A DNA stretch of 64,000 nt from NCBI GenBank assembly GCA_039029315.1, contig JBCCGK010000010.1, forward strand, positions 109,705-173,704, written 5' to 3'. Below, in pieces: positions 1-8,296 of this stretch. The stretch's first letter is position 1. Every line of letters starts with the position of its first letter. Position numbers and translations under genes: made by a program. Below the pieces are notes generated by a model. That model saw only the letters and a program-made list of their open reading frames with translations. It was not told where the DNA came from and did not search any database. Source of the DNA: JBCCCJ01 sp039029315. GTDB taxonomy: Bacteria; Bacteroidota; Bacteroidia; J057.

Positions 1-1394
1 TCATGTGGGATGCCATGGCCGTGCAATCTGGAGACAATAAAGTGATGGCGATGTCTTATTATCCGAAAGAAGGAAATCCTCTCTGGGAACGCTACTCCAC
101 CCAAGCTGTTGCTATTACCCTGAAAGTATATTCTCGCCATACCTTCGACTATCCCTATCCGGTAGCCATCTCTGTTCATACCAATCGAATCGGAATGGAA
201 TACCCGATGATCTGCTTCAATGGTGGGCGGCCAGACGCGGATGGCACCTATACAGAAAGGACCAAATATGGCATGATCTCCGTCATCATTCATGAAGTTG
301 GGCACAATTATTTTCCGATGATTGTCAATACCGATGAAAGGCAATGGACCTGGATGGATGAAGGTCTGAATACGTTTCTCCAATATCTGACAGAACAGGA
401 ATGGGAAAGAGATTATCCCTCCAGAAGAGGTCCGGCTTACAAAATTGTGGAGTACATGAAAGGCGACAAAAGCAATATCAGTCCCATCATGACCAATTCT
501 GAATCGATCCACCAATTTGGGAACAATGCCTACGCCAAGCCCGCTACTAGCCTTAACATCTTGCGTGAAACCATTTTAGGACGAGAAGCTTTTGATCATG
601 CTTTCCGCATCTATTCCCAACGATGGATGTTCAAGCAGCCCAGTCCGGCAGATATGTTCCGAACACTGGAAGATGCTTCAGGTACAGATCTTGACTGGTT
701 TTGGAGAGGCTGGTACTATACCACAGATCATGTCGACCTGTCCATTGATGAAGTCAACTGGTTTCAGATAGATACCAAAAATCCTGACATAGAGAAACCT
801 TTTGCCAAAACTCAGGAATCCAATCAACCCGCTTTCATTGGGGATACCAGAAATCAGACAGAGGTAGAAGAAACTCTAACGGAAGCTCTCCCGAATCTGA
901 ATGATTTCTACAACAAATACGACCCATATGGCGTCTCTATCCTCGACAGAGATGAGTACAATCAGTATTTGGATTCTCTGGATCAGGATGAAAAAGCCCT
1001 CCTCAGTGGAAATCATCACTACTATGAGATCAAATTCTCAAATATCGGTGGACTCGTCATGCCCTTGATTCTGGAGTTTACCTTCTCTGATGGCAGCAAA
1101 GAACTCCAGCGGATTCCTGCTGAGATCTGGCGGTATCATACTGACAAAATCAGCAAGGTATTTGTGATGGACAAAGAGGTTATCAACATTACCATGGACC
1201 CGTATCTCGAAACGGCTGATACTGATGTCTGGAACAATCACTGGCCACGTCAGGTTCAGCCATCCCGTTTCCAGGTGTTCAAGAACAATCAAGCATCTCC
1301 GAACCCCATGAAGCGTGCACGAAAGGTGCAAGAAATGGAACAAACCGGCTCAAAAGGAGGCAAAAAGAAACGAAGTAAGACCAAGAAGCCTTAA
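1..1394 (+). CDS. M1-family metallopeptidase, C-terminal part (5' end outside window)
   Basis: The reading frame is open at the left edge, so only the last ~463 codons are visible. It carries the M1 signature: GMEY (a GxMEN-type substrate loop, residues 64-67 counted from the first Met at base 3), zinc site HEVGH at 97-101 and the third ligand E120 in WMDEG, with the correct 18-residue spacing. The C-terminal part is a beta-rich extension that ends in a very basic tail (GGKKKRSKTKKP). M1 enzymes are zinc aminopeptidases; Bacteroidota secrete many of them. Active-site residues are intact, so it is probably catalytic. It resembles the M1 half of the fusion protein at 23681-26152. A strong terminator follows. 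Signal peptide and N-terminal domain cannot be judged. Confidence 0.9.
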   Translation, partial: MWDAMAVQSGDNKVMAMSYYPKEGNPLWERYSTQAVAITLKVYSRHTFDYPYPVAISVHTNRIGMEYPMICFNGGRPDADGTYTERTKYGMISVIIHEVGHNYFPMIVNTDERQWTWMDEGLNTFLQYLTEQEWERDYPSRRGPAYKIVEYMKGDKSNISPIMTNSESIHQFGNNAYAKPATSLNILRETILGREAFDHAFRIYSQRWMFKQPSPADMFRTLEDASGTDLDWFWRGWYYTTDHVDLSIDEVNWFQIDTKNPDIEKPFAKTQESNQPAFIGDTRNQTEVEETLTEALPNLNDFYNKYDPYGVSILDRDEYNQYLDSLDQDEKALLSGNHHYYEIKFSNIGGLVMPLILEFTFSDGSKELQRIPAEIWRYHTDKISKVFVMDKEVINITMDPYLETADTDVWNNHWPRQVQPSRFQVFKNNQASPNPMKRARKVQEMEQTGSKGGKKKRSKTKKP

Positions 1395-1922
1395 GGAAGT
1401 GCATTGGTAAATCTATGGCATTTACCTGCTTCTGGCGATAGATATGTAAAGACACAAAAACTAGCTTGGTAGTTTTTGTGTCTTTGCTTTTTTTTGTTGC
1501 GATGGGTTCCTTCTGTCGGTTGAGGCGATGTCGAATCTTCCGCAGTCTTGAAGGACCAAATTCGTCCTTACCCCCTCTTGAACTCTTTCTATAAAGACTC
1601 AAAAAAACTGGATTCCATCCAGTCACAGTCTATGATCCTCTTTTCATGGAGGAGATGGCAAGTCCATAAACTTCGAAAAACAACCCCATCCAAGGATTGG
1701 GTTATTTATTTTATGCAATATATTTCAATAAAAATTTTGCCATGGCCGCACAAATTTCCATTCCACTATTTTTCCAATAAAAAAATTATGTGTATCTTAG
1801 ACCCTCACTAGGCTCATTCTCTTTTTCCTCACCTTGGCCTATCCCACTTTCTGGGAAACTATCACCTATACATTCTTTTTTTCTATCGGTAGATTTCTGC
1901 CTTAACCCATATTTTATAGGTT
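1395..1922. other. Gene-free stretch between M1 peptidase and first type IX cargo gene
   Basis: No convincing gene is present; the short frames here have no recognisable protein character. Besides the terminator at 1448-1495 there is a second hairpin at 1682-1703 (10-bp arms with one mismatch, loop AA) followed by an AT-rich run. A possible promoter for the next gene is TTTT at 1770-1773, 19 bases, then TATCTTAG at 1793-1800, which approximates the Bacteroidota TTTG-N19-TAnnTTTG form but would leave a leader of over 100 bases. Confidence 0.5.
1448..1495 (+). terminator. Rho-independent terminator after the M1 peptidase
   Basis: A perfect 16-bp stem (1448-1463 pairing with 1470-1485, loop GCTTGG) is followed by a T-rich run at 1488-1495. 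The stem reads AAAGACACAAAAACTA on the left arm. It lies about 55 bp after the peptidase stop codon. Confidence 0.85.
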
Positions 1923-3158
1923 ATGAGACACTTATTCCTTTGTTTTTTGTTTGTTATTGCTCTTTCTCCAGTCGGCACTTTTTCTCAAACCATTATAGTA
2001 CAAGAAAGTTTCGAAACAGATGGCGAGGGAACTCGCTATACCTCTAATTCTGGTGAAAATGTAAGTTTATCCGATATTTGGGATCGGACCAACTTACTCC
2101 CACACACGTATCACAGTACAACGATTGGGACCGGCACCCTGAATGGCTCATTTTATTGGGCAGCCGAAGATATTGGCTCTTTGCATGGAATCGGGACATT
2201 TGGTTTTCTTACCCTTAATGCAGTCAATATTTCTGGCTATACCAATCTCGAAGTGGTGATTGCACTAGGACTGAGTCGCCATGGCCAAACCCGATGGGAA
2301 AATGATGATATTCTGGCAGTTGAGTACAATATTGATGGAGGAGGTTGGAATATTATCGGTTTGTATACCGGGGATAATGCCGGTGCAGGTTTAGGAGGAC
2401 TCACTCGTTTGGATACAGACAATGATCCTAGCACATTAGGACCACATGGAGATCAAATGGAGGCCGATTTTACAGATTATACGTTCGCTATTTCTGCCAC
2501 AGGGTCAAGTATGCAGATCAGAATCCGAACCAATGTGGATGGATCAGAAGAATTCGGATTTGACAATGTAAGGGTTCAGGGGGATGTGCCTACTCCTGTC
2601 GAATGGCTCTCTTTTGATGTAGAAACAGAAAATAATGATGCTCACCTCAGCTGGACAGTTGCGCAAGAGGAGAATAATGAAGGCTTCTACATTGAGCAAG
2701 CTGTACGCCCTCTTGATGGAAGCCAACCCGATTTTCAGCAAGTTGGTTTTGTTGCAGGGAGAGGGACAGTGAGCACGCCTTTTATGTACCAGTATTCCAT
2801 CTCTGATCAAGCAGCAGGACATTATGTCTATCGCCTGAAGCAAGTAGATCTCGATGGCAGTTTTGAATATAGCAAAGTAGTAGAAGCCCGGATTGGCTCT
2901 TCCTTTCAGCTTCAAATATTTCCTAATCCAGCAGGCAATCAATTCACAATTGCTTACAGTCTTGCGGAAGAATCCAAGGTTCAGGCGATCGTATACGACT
3001 TGATGGGGAGACATTTATTCACTTCTTCCTTTCTGTCTCAAGCTGGCCTGCAAAACAGCCATCAGTTGGAAGTGGGTCATTTGCCAAATGGAGAATACCT
3101 GTTAGAGGTAAAAACAGCACAGGAAGTCGTGCGCAAACGCTTTGTGAAATTTGAATAA
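1923..3158 (+). CDS. Secreted protein with type IX secretion sorting domain (paralog 1)
   Basis: The 411-aa product starts with a signal peptide (MRHLFLCFLFVIALSPVGTFSQ). A beta-rich domain follows (roughly 25-215, starting QESFETDGEGTRYTSNSG), then a fibronectin-like linker module (VEWLSFDVETENNDAHLSW..., roughly 220-315) common in Bacteroidota surface proteins. It ends with a type A sorting domain (about 325-411; FPNPAGNQFTI ... LPNGEYLLEV ... VRKRFVKFE). The protein is therefore predicted to cross the outer membrane through the type IX system and be attached or released there. The next gene (3485-4708) is a clear tandem paralog with the same architecture. The function of the N-terminal domain is not recognised; a glycan- or surface-binding role is only a guess. 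Confidence 0.9.
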   Translation: MRHLFLCFLFVIALSPVGTFSQTIIVQESFETDGEGTRYTSNSGENVSLSDIWDRTNLLPHTYHSTTIGTGTLNGSFYWAAEDIGSLHGIGTFGFLTLNAVNISGYTNLEVVIALGLSRHGQTRWENDDILAVEYNIDGGGWNIIGLYTGDNAGAGLGGLTRLDTDNDPSTLGPHGDQMEADFTDYTFAISATGSSMQIRIRTNVDGSEEFGFDNVRVQGDVPTPVEWLSFDVETENNDAHLSWTVAQEENNEGFYIEQAVRPLDGSQPDFQQVGFVAGRGTVSTPFMYQYSISDQAAGHYVYRLKQVDLDGSFEYSKVVEARIGSSFQLQIFPNPAGNQFTIAYSLAEESKVQAIVYDLMGRHLFTSSFLSQAGLQNSHQLEVGHLPNGEYLLEVKTAQEVVRKRFVKFE

Positions 3159-3484
3159 GGAAGGCTTCCATTGCGAAGAATACATATTTGCTCCGCAACT
3201 ACCCAAGGGTGGTTGCGGACTTGCTATTTTTACAGGGTCAAGCGTTCGGTCAGATTCTTCAAGATCCAAGATGTTGATTTTTTTCTTCTTTCCATTCCAG
3301 ACAAGAATATGACAGCAAATTATCTCCCTATCTATCAACTACTTACAAATATTCCCATCCGCATACAGGGTCAAATTCAGCTGTAGGATAGCAGTCATAT
3401 TGAAATGATTTACATCGGGCACAAAAATTATATTTACAAATAAAATATTCAAGGATAGAATTTTATTTCAAATATAACGCCCAC
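3159..3484. other. Gene-free stretch between the two cargo paralogs
   Basis: Apart from the terminator at 3192-3231 nothing coding is seen. The last ~100 bases before the next gene are AT-rich. They contain TATATTTA (3429-3436), a one-mismatch match to the TAnnTTTG element, but no good upstream TTTG at the usual distance, so I do not call a promoter. Confidence 0.45.
3192..3231 (+). terminator. Probable Rho-independent terminator
   Basis: Arms TCCGCAACTACCC (3192-3204) and GGGTGGTTGCGGA (3207-3219) pair over 13 positions with one G-T wobble. The hairpin is followed by a short T run (3227-3231). It sits 33 bp after the stop codon of the first cargo gene. Confidence 0.7.
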
Positions 3485-4708
3485 ATGTTATTCAATCGAT
3501 TGATCTCTGGGATCTTTCTTGCTCTTCTATTTCTATTCGTTCATATTGCCTTTTCCCAGACAACCCTGCTTCAGGAAAGTTTTGAAACAGATGGAGAAAG
3601 CAGCCGATACACCTCAAATTCAGGCAATGATGCAGGGCTCTCCGATGTATGGGAACGAACCAATAGTCTCCCACATTCTTATCATAGCACCACAATGTCC
3701 ACTGGCACCATGGACGGTTCCTACTACTGGGTTGCAGAAGATACCTACAGTTTGCTCTCAGCAGATGCGCATGTAACTCTGAATGCTCTGGATGTCAGCA
3801 GCTATGAAAACCTGACAGTCACTGTCGCAGTGGCCATTAGCAGACATGGTCAGAATCGCTGGGAAAGAGATGATGTGGTTGCGATTGAGTATAATATGGA
3901 TGGGGGTGGATGGAATACAATTGGCTTGTTTAGTGGGAATAATGCCTCCCCAGGCTTAGGAGGAGCTTTATTCCAGGATTCAGATGCAACTCTGAGCACA
4001 TTTGGCACTTTTACAACAGAAGTTACTGGTACTTTTGCGGATTTCACCTTTTCGGTCGGGGCAACAGGGAGTAGTTTGCAAGTTCGGCTCAGGGTAGATT
4101 GCAATGGTTCAGAAGAATTGGGAGTTGACAATATTGTGATCGAGGGAGATTTGGTAACTCCTGTCGATTGGTTGGGATTTGAGGTCGTCACCTCTGGAAC
4201 TCAATCACAACTGTTATGGGAAGTGGCCTCTGAAGAAAATAATGAAGGGTTTGGGGTAGAAAGAGCCGAGAAGTCTGAATGGAATGCGCAGGCAAATTTT
4301 CAAGAATTGGCTTTTGTAGCCGGAAGAGGAAGTAGTACAACCCCTTATCGTTATACCCATACAATCGAGCATCAGCCAAATGGTCATTATCTCTATCGAC
4401 TCAGGCAAGTAGATTTTGATGGAAAATTCAGCTATAGTGATGTGGTTGAATCCGCGGTTGAACATGACAAAATGTTGACCGTATTTCCCAACCCATTTTC
4501 CAATCAGATCCAAATTGCTATGATCGAAGCGGAGGAGGAAATTCTGGGTCTGGCTCTCTTCAATTCCAAGGGAGAGTCTGTCCCCATCCCTGTGAGTCAT
4601 CAAGCTTCTTTCCATTTGCTGAACACTTCGCACTTGCCGCCAGGGTTATACCTATTGGTGATCAAATCCTCTCAAGCCATAACAAGAAAGAAAATGCTCA
4701 AAATATAA
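3485..4708 (+). CDS. Secreted protein with type IX secretion sorting domain (paralog 2)
   Basis: The 407-aa product has the same plan as the preceding gene: signal peptide ending near AFSQ, a beta-rich domain with the matching opening QESFETDGESSRYTSNSG, a linker module (VDWLGFEVVTSGTQSQLLW...) and a C-terminal sorting domain (about 335-407; FPNPFSNQIQI ... LPPGLYLLVI ... TRKKMLKI). Conservation runs along the whole length, so the pair arose by tandem duplication. Each copy has its own upstream region and the first is followed by a terminator, so they are probably transcribed separately. The TAA stop is separated from the start of a 159-bp inverted-repeat element by a single base, which suggests insertion directly behind the gene. 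The molecular function is unknown. Confidence 0.9.
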   Translation: MLFNRLISGIFLALLFLFVHIAFSQTTLLQESFETDGESSRYTSNSGNDAGLSDVWERTNSLPHSYHSTTMSTGTMDGSYYWVAEDTYSLLSADAHVTLNALDVSSYENLTVTVAVAISRHGQNRWERDDVVAIEYNMDGGGWNTIGLFSGNNASPGLGGALFQDSDATLSTFGTFTTEVTGTFADFTFSVGATGSSLQVRLRVDCNGSEELGVDNIVIEGDLVTPVDWLGFEVVTSGTQSQLLWEVASEENNEGFGVERAEKSEWNAQANFQELAFVAGRGSSTTPYRYTHTIEHQPNGHYLYRLRQVDFDGKFSYSDVVESAVEHDKMLTVFPNPFSNQIQIAMIEAEEEILGLALFNSKGESVPIPVSHQASFHLLNTSHLPPGLYLLVIKSSQAITRKKMLKI

Positions 4709-4709
4709 A

Positions 4710-4868
4710 AGACTGTTTGAGTTTTGTTTATGGAATTTGTTATAGGTCATTTTTTTGACCTTCAAGGCGGAAAACCCGGAATGTAGCAGAGCTACATGAG
4801 GATTTTTTCAACGCAGAAGGGCGAAAAAAGGGGCATAACAAAACCATAGGATAATATTCAAACAGTCT
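4710..4868. mobile_element. MITE-like element, copy 1 of a 159-bp repeat
   Basis: The same 159-bp sequence occurs again at 63841-63999 with only four mismatches that I can find by eye. Its ends are inverted: AGACTGTTTGA at the left and TCAAACAGTCT at the right. Inside are a dyad GGTCA-TTTTTT-TGACC and a central hairpin ATGTAGC-AGA-GCTACAT. It has no coding capacity. Short, non-coding, with terminal inverted repeats and more than one copy: this fits a miniature inverted-repeat transposable element moved by a transposase elsewhere. No clear target-site duplication is visible at this copy. Confidence 0.75.
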
Positions 4869-4878
4869 CTAAGAGATC

Positions 4879-6750
4879 TCAGTTCTTGAGTCGGTCAGCA
4901 ATGTCCCAGTGATAAAGGGAGAGAGAGCCTTGCTGCTTGAGCAAGCGCATCTCCATTCGCTGAGGCATAGACTTGCCAGACAGGAAACTTCGTCTGGCTG
5001 GCTGGCGATCTTCTGTTGGCACCTGAACCCATTCCCTCTCATCATCATTGAAAAAAACCAGAATAGGCTCAGGTGTCAATTCGCTCCAAAACTCTGGGAT
5101 GGGGCCTTCGCCAGCCGAAAAGGCCAACAGGAGTCTTGCTTGATCTGGTGGCGTCCGAGACAGAATGCTAGACATCAGGGGGAGACCAGTCAGGGAAGAC
5201 AATTGAAAGACTCTCCGCGCCCAGGGGGAGGTAGGATCTACCGTCAAGGAATACTCTTCTGAGCCCACATGATAATAAGGATAGGGTAGAATGGCCTGAT
5301 ATTGATCTATAGGAATATCCTCTAATAGGTCTGCAACAATATGGAGGCGTTCAGGATTCGTCAACGGATTGGGGGCAGCAGAAGTTCTTGTATGCTTCGC
5401 CATGTCGAAGGCGTCTATTAGTCCAAATAGCAGCAAGATTCCCATAAAATAGGCTGTCCATTTTCCCTTATTTGCAGCATATAGTTTGTCCAGTCCAAAT
5501 GCGAACACCAAAGACAGACTCAGATAAAACATCCAGTTGAATCTGGCCATACATCGAAAGTGGGAAACTTTGTCAGTGAGTAGGGAAACATAGAAAAAGG
5601 GCGTGAGAGGATTATCAAATTTGATGAGTCCATCTGCCAATTGGGCATATTCACCAAGCGCAGTGAACCAACATCCCAAGCCTGTCAAGCCAATCAGCCA
5701 AACCAGGCGACTTCGGTCATCCTCCCTGAGATGTCTTCGAAACCGGGATTTTCTCCCAGGCAACACAACGGCCAGTATCAGCAACAGTGGTAGGCCAAAC
5801 AACATCATATTTCCTAAGTAACTGTACCATTCACTGTTCATCCCCTGTCGGGTCTTCAATGGAAAAGGGAGGCTTTGAAATGGATAGGCCGTATACATGG
5901 CATCGGGATTGAGATTCCAGCCGCTCCAGTTATAGCCGCCAGCAGTCTCTCGCCTCAAGTCATAATTGCCATCGGTAAGCCGGATTGTCCCCCATACAAT
6001 CACTATGGCAAGAATGGGCAACATCAGAGCTTTGAGGATATGATGGCTCATTTCCTGCCATTTGCGCCAAGCAAATCCCGCCCTAAACACATACCACCAT
6101 CCCAACATGACCCCTAACAGCAACAAATAATACAGGTGAATAAAGGCACTCCCGATCATCAATCCCAACAAGGCGAGCCCCGATCCAATTGTCCTGACAG
6201 ATCGTTTTCCAATATGGTCCTGATCTTTTTCCCATTCATTAACAAGCAAATACATTCCCAGCAAAAACACCCATGATAAGGAAAGATTCAGGTGTCCAAG
6301 GCTCAGTCGAATCATCTGTGGACTCAGCCAGGGAATCAACCAACTCAGGGACAATAAAATCGGCAAGCTATTGACGATACGTTTCAAGAGGAGATGACAC
6401 AGGAAGGTAGAAAAGAGGAGTCCGAGAACGACAAACCAATTCATGATCATCGCGGAATGGCTTCTTCCCCCGACTTGTGTCAAAATAACAGCCAACAAAG
6501 GAGTATTATCGGTATAATACAGATACTCCCCATAAGGATAATTCTGTGTGGTATATCGAACAAGAGCAACAGAATCTGGTTGCTCAAGGTAGGATTGTAG
6601 GGTGAAATAGTTTTTTAATCCATCTCCATCATCTGCAAATACATAGGCATCCGTTTGAAAAAGCATTGGATAAAACACAATGGACAGACAAATCATCTGA
6701 ATCAGCAGAAGTAGTCCTAATCCATAACGTGTCAGCCAGACAGATTTCAT
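4879..6750 (-). CDS. Polytopic membrane protein, possibly GT-C-type glycosyltransferase-like
   Basis: The 623-aa product has about ten or more hydrophobic segments spread along its length and a hydrophilic C-terminal domain (roughly the last 150 residues). The first segment is followed by an acidic loop (FADDGDGLKNYF), a position where GT-C membrane glycosyltransferases carry acidic catalytic residues, and by an aromatic-rich stretch. That general topology (long first loop, many helices, C-terminal soluble domain) is what suggests the class; I do not recognise the exact family and the substrate is unknown. I chose ATG at 6750 because the longer frame would start at a TTG at 6822 and would only add a poorly structured leader. 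The gene ends next to the MITE-like element at 4710-4868 and diverges from the barrel gene at 6905. Confidence 0.7.
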   Translation of the reverse strand: MKSVWLTRYGLGLLLLIQMICLSIVFYPMLFQTDAYVFADDGDGLKNYFTLQSYLEQPDSVALVRYTTQNYPYGEYLYYTDNTPLLAVILTQVGGRSHSAMIMNWFVVLGLLFSTFLCHLLLKRIVNSLPILLSLSWLIPWLSPQMIRLSLGHLNLSLSWVFLLGMYLLVNEWEKDQDHIGKRSVRTIGSGLALLGLMIGSAFIHLYYLLLLGVMLGWWYVFRAGFAWRKWQEMSHHILKALMLPILAIVIVWGTIRLTDGNYDLRRETAGGYNWSGWNLNPDAMYTAYPFQSLPFPLKTRQGMNSEWYSYLGNMMLFGLPLLLILAVVLPGRKSRFRRHLREDDRSRLVWLIGLTGLGCWFTALGEYAQLADGLIKFDNPLTPFFYVSLLTDKVSHFRCMARFNWMFYLSLSLVFAFGLDKLYAANKGKWTAYFMGILLLFGLIDAFDMAKHTRTSAAPNPLTNPERLHIVADLLEDIPIDQYQAILPYPYYHVGSEEYSLTVDPTSPWARRVFQLSSLTGLPLMSSILSRTPPDQARLLLAFSAGEGPIPEFWSELTPEPILVFFNDDEREWVQVPTEDRQPARRSFLSGKSMPQRMEMRLLKQQGSLSLYHWDIADRLKN

Positions 6751-6904
6751 GCGGGAAGTTAGGAAAAAAACAGATCCTAGCAGCGAAGTTGATGCCTCAA
6801 TCCTCCGCTTCCATTCCCTCAATTCACTCCTTCATTCCTGAAAAGATAACTTCTTCTCTCTTTTTCCGTCCAAAGAAGCACAAACGCTTTACATCCTCAT
6901 GCAT

Positions 6905-7468
6905 ATGAAATCATTGATTGGATTCCTCTTTCTGTCTGTCTCGCTCCTTTTCACCTCTCTGTCGGCTCAAACCTACTTTACAGCTGTTGGGGTACGGGTA
7001 GGAAATTCTGTTGGTATCAGTGCTGCCCAGCGCATCTTGCCCCAAGTCACTGCTGAGGCCATTTTACAGAATGATCTGAACAACACCACCTATCTCCACT
7101 TGATTGGCAGGTATCACAAACCTGTACTGAGAAAAAATCTCAATGCTTATTTTGGGGGCGGGCTGCACTTTGGTACCCAGAATGAAGTGGGAGGCGTAGC
7201 AGGCGTAGATGGAGTCATGGGTCTGGAGCTGAACCTGAATCACTTTTCGATCTCCGCTGATCTCAAGCCACAATGGACCTCCGGACCAAACAATGGCCTG
7301 ATCCTCAACAGTGGGGTAACTGTTCGCTACATTTTGCTCAAAGACAATGTATTCACCCCTCAGGGACGAGAATCCAGATATAAGAAACGCAACAAATCTC
7401 AGATGAAGAAGAATCGTCAGAAGGATCGCCAAGCCAAGAAGAAGTTACGGAAGGGATTGTTTGGCTAG
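6905..7468 (+). CDS. Small outer-membrane beta-barrel-like protein
   Basis: The product (187 aa from ATG 6905; an in-frame ATG at 6899 would add two residues) has a signal peptide ending at SLSAQ. The body alternates polar and hydrophobic residues in strands (VGVRVGNSVGISAAQR, YLHLIGRYHKP, LNAYFGGGLHFG, NHFSISADLKP, GLILNSGVTVRYIL), like small eight-stranded porin-like or OmpA-type barrels. The C-terminus is an unusual lysine/arginine-rich tail (about 35 residues, ...KKRNKSQMKKNRQKDRQAKKKLRKG) that is not part of a normal barrel and could lie in the periplasm or be an unfolded appendage. The gene diverges from the membrane protein upstream and converges on a sigma-factor remnant, with a shared terminator between them. 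Substrate and role are unknown. Confidence 0.7.
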   Translation: MKSLIGFLFLSVSLLFTSLSAQTYFTAVGVRVGNSVGISAAQRILPQVTAEAILQNDLNNTTYLHLIGRYHKPVLRKNLNAYFGGGLHFGTQNEVGGVAGVDGVMGLELNLNHFSISADLKPQWTSGPNNGLILNSGVTVRYILLKDNVFTPQGRESRYKKRNKSQMKKNRQKDRQAKKKLRKGLFG

Positions 7469-7495
7469 CGATGAGGCGCTTGGGAATGTCAAGAT

Positions 7496-7527
7496 CTAAC
7501 AGCCCTGCAAGGCTGTTAGGTCTTTTT
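7496..7527. terminator. Terminator between convergent genes
   Basis: Perfect 9-bp arms CTAACAGCC (7496-7504) and GGCTGTTAG (7511-7519) with loop CTGCAA are followed by a T run (7521-7529). It serves the barrel gene and overlaps the end of the convergent sigma-like remnant. Confidence 0.8.
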
Positions 7528-7878
7528 TCTTTCGGACAATAATGCACGCAATCGTTTGAGACAGTTCGCCTTTTTACTGGATACGCTTTTGACGGAGCTG
7601 AAGCCCAAACGGTGGGAAATTTCTTCCAGACTGTAACCATAGTACTCCCGCTCCCAGATGATTCTTCGGCAGCTTTCGCCCAAAGAAGTCAATGCTCGTT
7701 TGATCGGGGCCAATTCATCCTGCTGAATCATTTGTTCCAGCATATTCCGGGCACGTTCAGGCATGTCCGGCATTTCATCTATTCTATTGATCTTCTTGCG
7801 CCCAAGATCCCGCAATTTATTTTTGCAGCGGTTCAGAAAGATGGAGTCAGATCTACAACAAATAGAGGAAATAGAAGC
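7516..7878 (-). pseudogene. Truncated sigma-70 family factor (region 4 remnant)
   Basis: The minus-strand frame encodes a sigma region 4 helix-turn-helix (RALTSLGESCRRIIWE...YSLEEISHRLGF...VKSVSSKKANCLKRLRALL). Going upstream it continues into FLNRCKNKLRDLGRKK, which looks like the linker end of sigma region 2, and then meets a TAG stop (7879-7881). No region 2 is found upstream because the complementary strand there encodes another gene fragment. The frame has no ATG start; a TTG at 7815 would give 99 aa. A lone region 4 cannot bind core polymerase normally, so this is most simply a 5'-truncated remnant. It overlaps, head to head, the remnant at 7841-8191, suggesting a rearrangement broke both. 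A functional region-4-only regulator is the less likely alternative. Confidence 0.6.
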
Positions 7879-8191
7879 CTAATTGGGTAAGGGAATGTCA
7901 GCAGAAGAACAGGCTGAGTTCGAAACCAGAATGGATCGTGATCCGGCATTGGAACAGGAAGTACAGAATTGGTTGGCTACCAAATATATTGGCTTTGAAA
8001 AACATCGAGAACAATTTCGCATAAGCGAAGACTTTCCGCAGGAAGCTGCCTGGTTTTCCTGCCTAGCCTTGATTCAACTCGAAGATTGGCCTTCTTCCAA
8101 ACAAGCCCTGGACACAATTGCCAGAGGTAGTTCCAGTCATTTCCAACCCAAAGCCCAAACCTTGCTGAAGAAGGTTCCAGTGCTGGAATAA
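7841..8191 (+). pseudogene. Broken anti-sigma/TPR-like protein with in-frame stop
   Basis: From ATG 7841 the frame reads MESDLQQIEEIEA, then TAA (7880-7882), then LGKGMSAEEQAEFETRMDRDPALEQEV. Bacteroidota have a family of sigma-partner membrane proteins that begin with an acidic helix, 'YL.GxMsxEExxxFE..L..DP.L', so the stop most likely replaces a Tyr codon (TAT to TAA). The C-terminal part (AAWFSCLALIQLEDWPSSKQALDTIAR...KAQTLLKKV) looks like the end of the TPR segment of that family, while the usual membrane helix and middle part are missing. Two separate defects plus the adjacent truncated sigma factor point to a decayed locus. A TTG at 7883 could still give a 102-aa product. Confidence 0.55.
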
Positions 8192-8226
8192 CAGATTTGC
8201 ATCAGTTCCACTTATGGAAATTTTTG

Positions 8227-8252
8227 CCTTTTCCTCTCTCAATAGGAAAAGG
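8227..8252 (+). terminator. Hairpin, possible weak terminator
   Basis: Perfect 9-bp arms CCTTTTCCT (8227-8235) and AGGAAAAGG (8244-8252), loop CTCTCAAT. No long T run follows, so termination is uncertain. It lies between the decayed remnant and the first macroglobulin gene. Confidence 0.35.
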
Positions 8253-8296
8253 ACCATTCCTCTTTCTATCTGCTCATCTTCATCTTCCTTTTCACA

